A stretch of DNA of 10,057 nt from positions 1-10,057 of the forward strand of contig JAIVFH010000692.1 of assembly GCA_025765595.1 (NCBI GenBank), given 5' to 3'. Shown here piece after piece: positions 6,353 to 10,057 of this stretch. A program made the translations under genes and the position numbers. Positions within the stretch are counted from its first letter, which is position 1, and every line of letters begins with the position of its first letter. The notes under the pieces were generated by a model, which was given only the letters and a program-made list of their open reading frames with translations, searched no databases and was not told the origin of the DNA. The stretch comes from Obelidium mucronatum (lineage: Eukaryota > Chytridiomycota > Chytridiomycetes > Chytridiales > Chytriomycetaceae).

Positions 6353-6588
6353 CCATTAGGGGCTCCTAATGACCCCATTAGGGCTCCTAATGGGTCCAAT
6401 TGGTTGCTATTAGGAATGTAAAACACTAGTCTCGCTCCTATTAGGAGCGAAAAATCCGATTAGGGTTTTTTTCAATCAGAATTCCTATTGGAGCTCCAAT
6501 TGGGGCCAAATAGGCTCCGAATGGCTCTCAGTCCGATTCGGACTCCTAATTGGACCCCGAATAGGGTCCGAATCGGACCCCTAATTGC
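6353..6588. repeat. Helically phased CCNAWTNGG palindrome array, right block
   Basis: CC...GG motifs start at 6353, 6365, 6375, 6386, 6396 and 6406 (CCATTAGG, CCTAATGG, CCAATTGG types). They resume at 6484, 6496, 6506 and 6517, then at 6533, 6545, 6557, 6568 and 6580 (CCGATTCGG, CCTAATTGG, CCGAATAGG, CCGAATCGG, CCTAATTGC). Steps are 10-12 bp. A perfect 19-bp palindrome, TCGCTCCTATTAGGAGCGA, fills 6432-6450. This mirrors the left block at 1664-1836. Confidence 0.85.
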
Positions 6589-6600
6589 GCGTGCCGCTCG

Positions 6601-6959
6601 GACCTTGCGCTGGATTCTGATACTTGCTGGCTCTTCTGTGTTGTCACTAATGGGTTGAATTTGATGGGGATTTGTTCTGGGTGGGTTTGTTTTCTTCAGA
6701 TTTTATTTCTGAGACTGTTTTTTTCCTTTTGATTCATCAAAAAATCCATTTTTGGAGGTCCCCCAATACCTCAGTGATTTTTTTACAAGCTCTGACCCTA
6801 ACCCTAAAACCACTCATGACTGCTGCATTTGCAAATTTGTGGCTGACAAATGTGCTGTTGCTCCTAATTGCAGCCGATTCAGCTCCTAATCGAAAGACAA
6901 ATTGGACTCCTAATTGATGCCATAATAGGAATAGAAGTCTGATTTGCCGCAAATTGGTA
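6601..6959. other. Spacer with third small palindrome cluster
   Basis: No supportable gene; an 81-codon + frame here has no recognisable content. CCTAATTG, CCGATTC, CCTAATCG, AAATTGG and CCTAATTG units start near 6863, 6874, 6885, 6897 and 6909, again spaced 11-12 bp. This cluster lies outside the inverted repeat ending at 6600, so the palindrome family is not confined to that element. Two telomere-like CCCTAA units (6796-6807) are also present. Confidence 0.65.
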
Positions 6960-8359
6960 CTGCAGGAATCAGGCTATTTAGTATGCATTCTGCTTGGGAC
7001 AAACTTTCAGGTCTCTAGCTCTGTGATCCATTGACTTCTGCCCTGCACAGAGTTGGTGGTGGTCATGCTGCCCACTAAACCAAACTATGATAAACCATGC
7101 ATCACTGCACCCCAATCTCTGCTGTGCATCTGTTTGAAAGCATTGGTGCATTTTCAGAGCTTAGAATGGGATGCAGCAGGTCGCAGGTGGCTTTACTCAC
7201 CACGAGTAAAGTGGTCTGGACACAGTTGCATCTTCAGCTAAGGGCTGAAACTGCAGAAATCAGGCTATTTAGTATGCATTCTGCTTGGGACAAAGTTTCA
7301 AGTCTTTCTGCCTTGCACAGAGTTGGTGGTAGTCATGCTGCCCACTAAACCAAACTATGATAAACCATGCTTCTCTGCACCCCAATCTCTGCTGTGCATC
7401 TGTTTGAAAGCATTGGTGCATTTTCAGAGCTTAGAATGGGATGCAGCAGGTCGCAGGTGGCTTTACTCACCACGAGTAAAGTGGTCTGGACACAGTTGCA
7501 TCATCAGCTAAGCCCTGAAACTGCAGAAATCAGGCTATTTAGTATGCATTCTGCTTGGGACAAAGTTTCAGGTCCTAGCTCTGTGATCCATTGACTTCTG
7601 CCCTGCACAGAGTTGGTGGTAGTCATGCTGCCCACTAAACCAAACTATGATAAACCATGCTTCTCTGCAACCTAATCTCTGCTGTGCATCTGTTTGAAAG
7701 CATTGGTGCATTTTCAGAGCTTAGAATGGGATGCAGGTCGCAGTGGCTTTACTCACCAAGAGTAAAGTGGTCTGGACACAGTTGCATCATCAGCTAAGCC
7801 CTGAAACTGCAGAAATCAGGCTATTTAGTATGCATTCTGCTTGGGACAAAGTTTCAGGTCTTAGCTCTGTGATCCATTGACTTCTGCCCTGCACAGAGTT
7901 GGTGGTGGTCATGCTGCCCACTAAACCAAACTATGATAAACCATGCTTCTCTGCAACCTAATCTCTGCTGTGCATCTGTTTGAAAGCATTGGTGCATTTT
8001 CAGAGCTTAGAATGGGATGAGCAGGTCGCAGGTGGCTTTACTCACCACGAGTAAAGTGGTCTGGACACAGTTGCATCATCAGCTAAGGGCTGAAACTGCA
8101 GAAATCAGGCTATTTAGTATGCATTCTGCTTGGGACAAAGTTTCAGGTCTCTAGCTCTGTGATCCATTGACTTCTGCCCTGCACAGAGTTGGTGGTGGTC
8201 ATGCTGCCCACTAAACCAAACTATGATAAACCATGCATCACTGCACCCCAATCTCTGCTGTGCATTTGCTTGAAAGCATTGGTGCATTTTCAGAGCTTAG
8301 AATGGGATGCAGCAGGTCGCAAGTGGCTTTACTCTCCATGAGTAAAGTTGTCTGGACAC
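6960..8359. repeat. Satellite-like tandem array, five ~270-291-bp units
   Basis: Units begin at CTGCAG(A/G)AATC: 6960-7250 (291 bp), 7251-7520 (270), 7521-7806 (286), 7807-8095 (289) and 8096-8359 (partial, 264). Units are very similar. Copy 2 lacks about 21 bp (TCTGTGATCCATTGACT region) and copy 3 a few bases near its end. Each has an internal hairpin, CTTTACTC-5 nt-GAGTAAAG. Open frames of 62-83 codons recur in the units but are not kept open across copies, so I treat the array as non-coding. Confidence 0.97.
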
Positions 8360-8879
8360 AAAACCCTTGCCAAACCAATATCAAACACCTTCTTCAACTA
8401 TTTCCAGTCTAAGATTTGGCTTTTGTGTGAATTGGATGGTCTTGGGGTGGGTATTCCGGCCACCACCAACTGAGTGCGTCAAAATGATCCTCCAAAAAAC
8501 AGCACCAAGCATGCTGCCTAGTTGTGCAATCATTATGGCCAACTTTCAGCTCTTGCATTGAGAGGAAAAAGCAGCAGGGTTGAAGAGGACCAATTGACAG
8601 AAACTGTTTTAGTCTCCTGCCACAGGCCAGCATCTTAATGTAAGGACCAAAACCATTGCCAAACCAATATCAAACATTTATTTCAACTATTCCCAGTTTT
8701 AGATTTGGCTTTTGTGTGAATTGGATGGTCTTGGGGTGGGTATTCTGGCCACCACAAACTGAGTGCGTCAAAAAGATCCTCCAAAAAACAGCACCAAGCA
8801 TGCTGCCTAGTTGTGCAATCATTATGGCCAACTTTCAGATCTTGCATTTGAGAGGAAAAAGCAGCAAGGTTTGAAGAGG
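8359..8879. repeat. Second tandem duplication, 289-bp offset
   Basis: CAAAACC(C/A)TTGCC onward at 8359-8647 is repeated at 8648-8879 with small changes and a truncated end. The second copy stops matching after TTGAAGAGG at 8879, where the first continues for another ~60 bp. The sequence is unrelated to the satellite immediately upstream. The LTR retrotransposon starts 5 bp after the break. Short frames inside both units look incidental. Confidence 0.93.
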
Positions 8880-8884
8880 TATTC

Positions 8885-9026
8885 TGTTGTAGAGGGACTG
8901 GAAGCGGTGCTGGTTCTGTAGACAGGTGAGCTGATCCTTGTGGGCACTAGAGAGATTTTGGAGAGAATTCTTAAACTTTATTTCCAAACATGGAGCTTGC
9001 AACATGAGTTTCATGTGCCTCCAACA
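8885..9026 (-). repeat. Short 3' LTR (142 bp)
   Basis: On the - strand it starts TGTTGGAGGCAC and ends CCTCTACAACA, giving TGTTG...CAACA inverted ends. The polypurine tract lies immediately upstream, which defines the start. AATAAA on the - strand (8977-8982) is a probable polyadenylation signal near the R region. At 142 bp it is short for a copia LTR. The second LTR is not in the window to confirm it. Confidence 0.75.
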
Positions 9027-9037
9027 CTTCCCCTCAA
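9027..9037 (-). promoter_or_regulatory. Polypurine tract (plus-strand primer)
   Basis: TTGAGGGGAAG on the - strand abuts TGTTGG of the LTR exactly. This is the standard position for the primer of second-strand DNA synthesis in LTR retrotransposons. Confidence 0.75.
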
Positions 9038-9538
9038 GCGAACATGATTGAATAAAGAATGAATTTGAACAACGATCAGACTTGGATCATGTGACATGAA
9101 TGTGACTTGATTAATTGCCAATGATTAATTAAGGCTTGGTGATTAAATCGGGTTCGGCGAAGGTCATGTGATTGTCACGTGATGGTGCCTTCCCCTTGAT
9201 CGTGTGAATCGCTTGAGGGTTGTGTCTTTCTGTGCGGTCTTGCGTTATTACACCCTGTGTCAGATTCTTACTGACTAAAACACTCGTCCCTTGCTCAACC
9301 ATTAAAATGGCGAAGCAAGGATAAAGTGAAACCTTCATAGGCGGACATGTAATATCGAGCAAGTGCGCAGAGATATAGTTGAATTGTTCTATATGAGTTG
9401 TATGTTTTAAAATATGAAGTTTCTAGGTTCTAGAATCGAAATCGAATAGAATTGAATAGAGTTGACTTAGCATTATTGGGGGCAAATCACGACTAGCCCC
9501 AATGCGTATCGCGGAAGTCAATCGTGAATCGTGAATTG
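9038..9538 (-). other. 3' non-coding region of the copia element
   Basis: About 500 bp between the pol stop and the polypurine tract. A 77-codon - frame (9129-9362) shows no family I recognise. Sequence near 9415-9475 is rich in GAATCGAA/GAATAGA-type short repeats. Nothing else can be supported. Confidence 0.6.
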
Positions 9539-10057
9539 TTAAATTGAAATCGCGGTAAGGGACATCATGCCAAATTTGGCACGTAGTTTCTTGAATTGAT
9601 CGCGTCCAAGGCACTTGGTGAGTAAATCGGCTGGCTGGTCAGCGGTCTTGATCCAAGTGACCTTGACTTGCTTTAAATTGACCAGTTCGCGAATGTAATG
9701 GTATCGAATGTTGATGTGTTTCGATCGATGTGAGAATACGTCGTTGTTGCATTGATGAATAGTAGACTGGTTATCTTCGAATACTTGAATTGGTTTGTCG
9801 AGTGGTATGTTGAGTGTATCGTATAGCTGAATAAAAGACTGTAGTTCGCGTCCTAGTTCACTGATAGACATGTATTCGGCTTCTGTAGATGATAGTGGTG
9901 TGACTGGAGTCTTGGTTGATTTCCAGCTGATGACGCCATCCGCGAGGATAACCATGTAGCCAAGCTGTGACTTAGCTTCGTGGTGGATGTTGTACGCGGC
10001 GTCGCTGTAGCCGATAGGACTTGAATTGCCTTGTTTGGAGTAGAAGATACCGTGGTC
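9539..10057 (-). CDS. Ty1/copia polyprotein, C-terminal RNase H (partial)
   Basis: The last 172 residues of a Pol polyprotein are visible; the frame is open to the window edge and ends at TAA 9539-9541. RNase H degrades the RNA strand of the RNA-DNA hybrid during reverse transcription. Numbering from the window edge, the acidic catalytic residues are D19 (GYSDAAY), E59 or E61 (SSTEAEY), D95 (FEDNQST) and D144 (PADLLTK). The copia-type SKHINIRYHYIRE follows residue 112. The DNQS, KHI.IRYH.IRE and ADLLTK signatures are characteristic of copia RNase H rather than gypsy. No stop or frameshift occurs in the visible part, suggesting a fairly young insertion. The true start and the RT and integrase domains lie beyond the window. 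Confidence 0.95.
   Translation of the reverse strand, partial: DHGIFYSKQGNSSPIGYSDAAYNIHHEAKSQLGYMVILADGVISWKSTKTPVTPLSSTEAEYMSISELGRELQSFIQLYDTLNIPLDKPIQVFEDNQSTIHQCNNDVFSHRSKHINIRYHYIRELVNLKQVKVTWIKTADQPADLLTKCLGRDQFKKLRAKFGMMSLTAISI

Larger units (their letters stand above)
1652..6600. mobile_element. Putative outer inverted-repeat element or palindromic bracket
   Basis: CGAGCGGCAC at 1652-1661 is the reverse complement of 6591-6600. Just inside, a 19-mer at 1665-1683 (CGATTCGGACCCTATTCGG) is the exact reverse complement of 6557-6575. Both ends continue inward into arrays of CCNAWTNGG-like palindromes. This is the architecture of a DNA transposon with long structured subterminal regions. 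I could not find a clean target-site duplication, so the true ends may lie a few bases away. The ends may instead belong to two independent copies of one repeat in opposite orientation. The transposase gene inside may belong to this element or to the nested 1952-5801 unit. Confidence 0.5.
8885..10057 (-). mobile_element. Ty1/copia LTR retrotransposon, 3' end
   Basis: On the - strand, running in from beyond the window: the end of the pol polyprotein (RNase H), a ~500-bp 3' non-coding part, a polypurine tract and the 3' LTR. The order protease-integrase-RT-RNase H of copia elements is consistent with RNase H being the last domain. The 5' part, including its LTR, is outside the window. The last 5 bp before the LTR, TATTC (8880-8884), are the expected copy of the target-site duplication. 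Confidence 0.88.

Noticed and set aside
6796..6807. Interstitial telomere repeat (CCCTAA twice)
   Set aside because: Only two units, with no extended array; chance or a relic cannot be separated.
7053..7594. Recurring 62-83-codon frames in the satellite
   Set aside because: They repeat because the DNA repeats. Later units break the frames by small indels and stops, so there is no sign of protein-level selection.
9129..9362. Extra gene after pol in the copia element
   Set aside because: 77 codons with no domain and no start or stop context of note; region treated as 3' non-coding.

Overview
The window looks like a repeat-rich stretch of a eukaryotic nuclear genome, most likely a fungus or another microbial eukaryote with small introns. 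The two coding genes that can be reconstructed each contain one short GT-AG intron (63 and 73 nt). Both have AATAAA signals just past the stop, and one has a good TATA box and start context. Nothing in the window fixes the species. Almost all of it is mobile or repeated DNA.

Positions 1-1650 hold no convincing gene. They contain a TATTG-type microsatellite with an embedded inverted repeat, three to four copies of an 18-bp quasi-palindrome (AAAGTGTGCACCCTTT type), an irregular TCATTACAAG array, about 390 bp of T/A-only-like low complexity, and one copy of a 49-bp dispersed repeat.

Positions 1652-6600 are bracketed by short inverted repeats (CGAGCGGCAC plus an identical 19-mer on each side). 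Inside these lie dense arrays of 8-9 bp palindromic CCNAWTNGG motifs repeated every 10-12 bp. Nested within is a second, perfect 23-bp inverted repeat (1952-1974 and 5779-5801). It tightly encloses two divergently transcribed, spliced genes. On the + strand is a PIF/Harbinger-like (DDE_Tnp_4) transposase of 299 aa with D138, D212 and E247 visible. On the - strand is a 410-aa protein that I do not recognise, with a nuclear-localisation-like KRRK, an acidic patch, a K/P-rich linker and a beta-rich C-terminal half. The two-gene layout is that of Harbinger transposons, whose second gene usually encodes a Myb/SANT-like helper; here that helper seems replaced or strongly diverged.

Positions 6601-8879 are non-coding: a third small cluster of the phased palindromes, a satellite of five ~270-291-bp units (6960-8359) with a hairpin preserved in every unit, then a second, unrelated duplication with a 289-bp offset (8359-8879).

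Positions 8885-10057 are the 3' end of a Ty1/copia retrotransposon on the - strand: the RNase H end of the polyprotein running off the window, about 500 bp of 3' non-coding sequence, a polypurine tract and a short (142 bp) 3' LTR with TGTTG...CAACA ends. The LTR abuts the truncated second copy of the 289-bp repeat, so the retrotransposon probably landed in or at the edge of that repeat.
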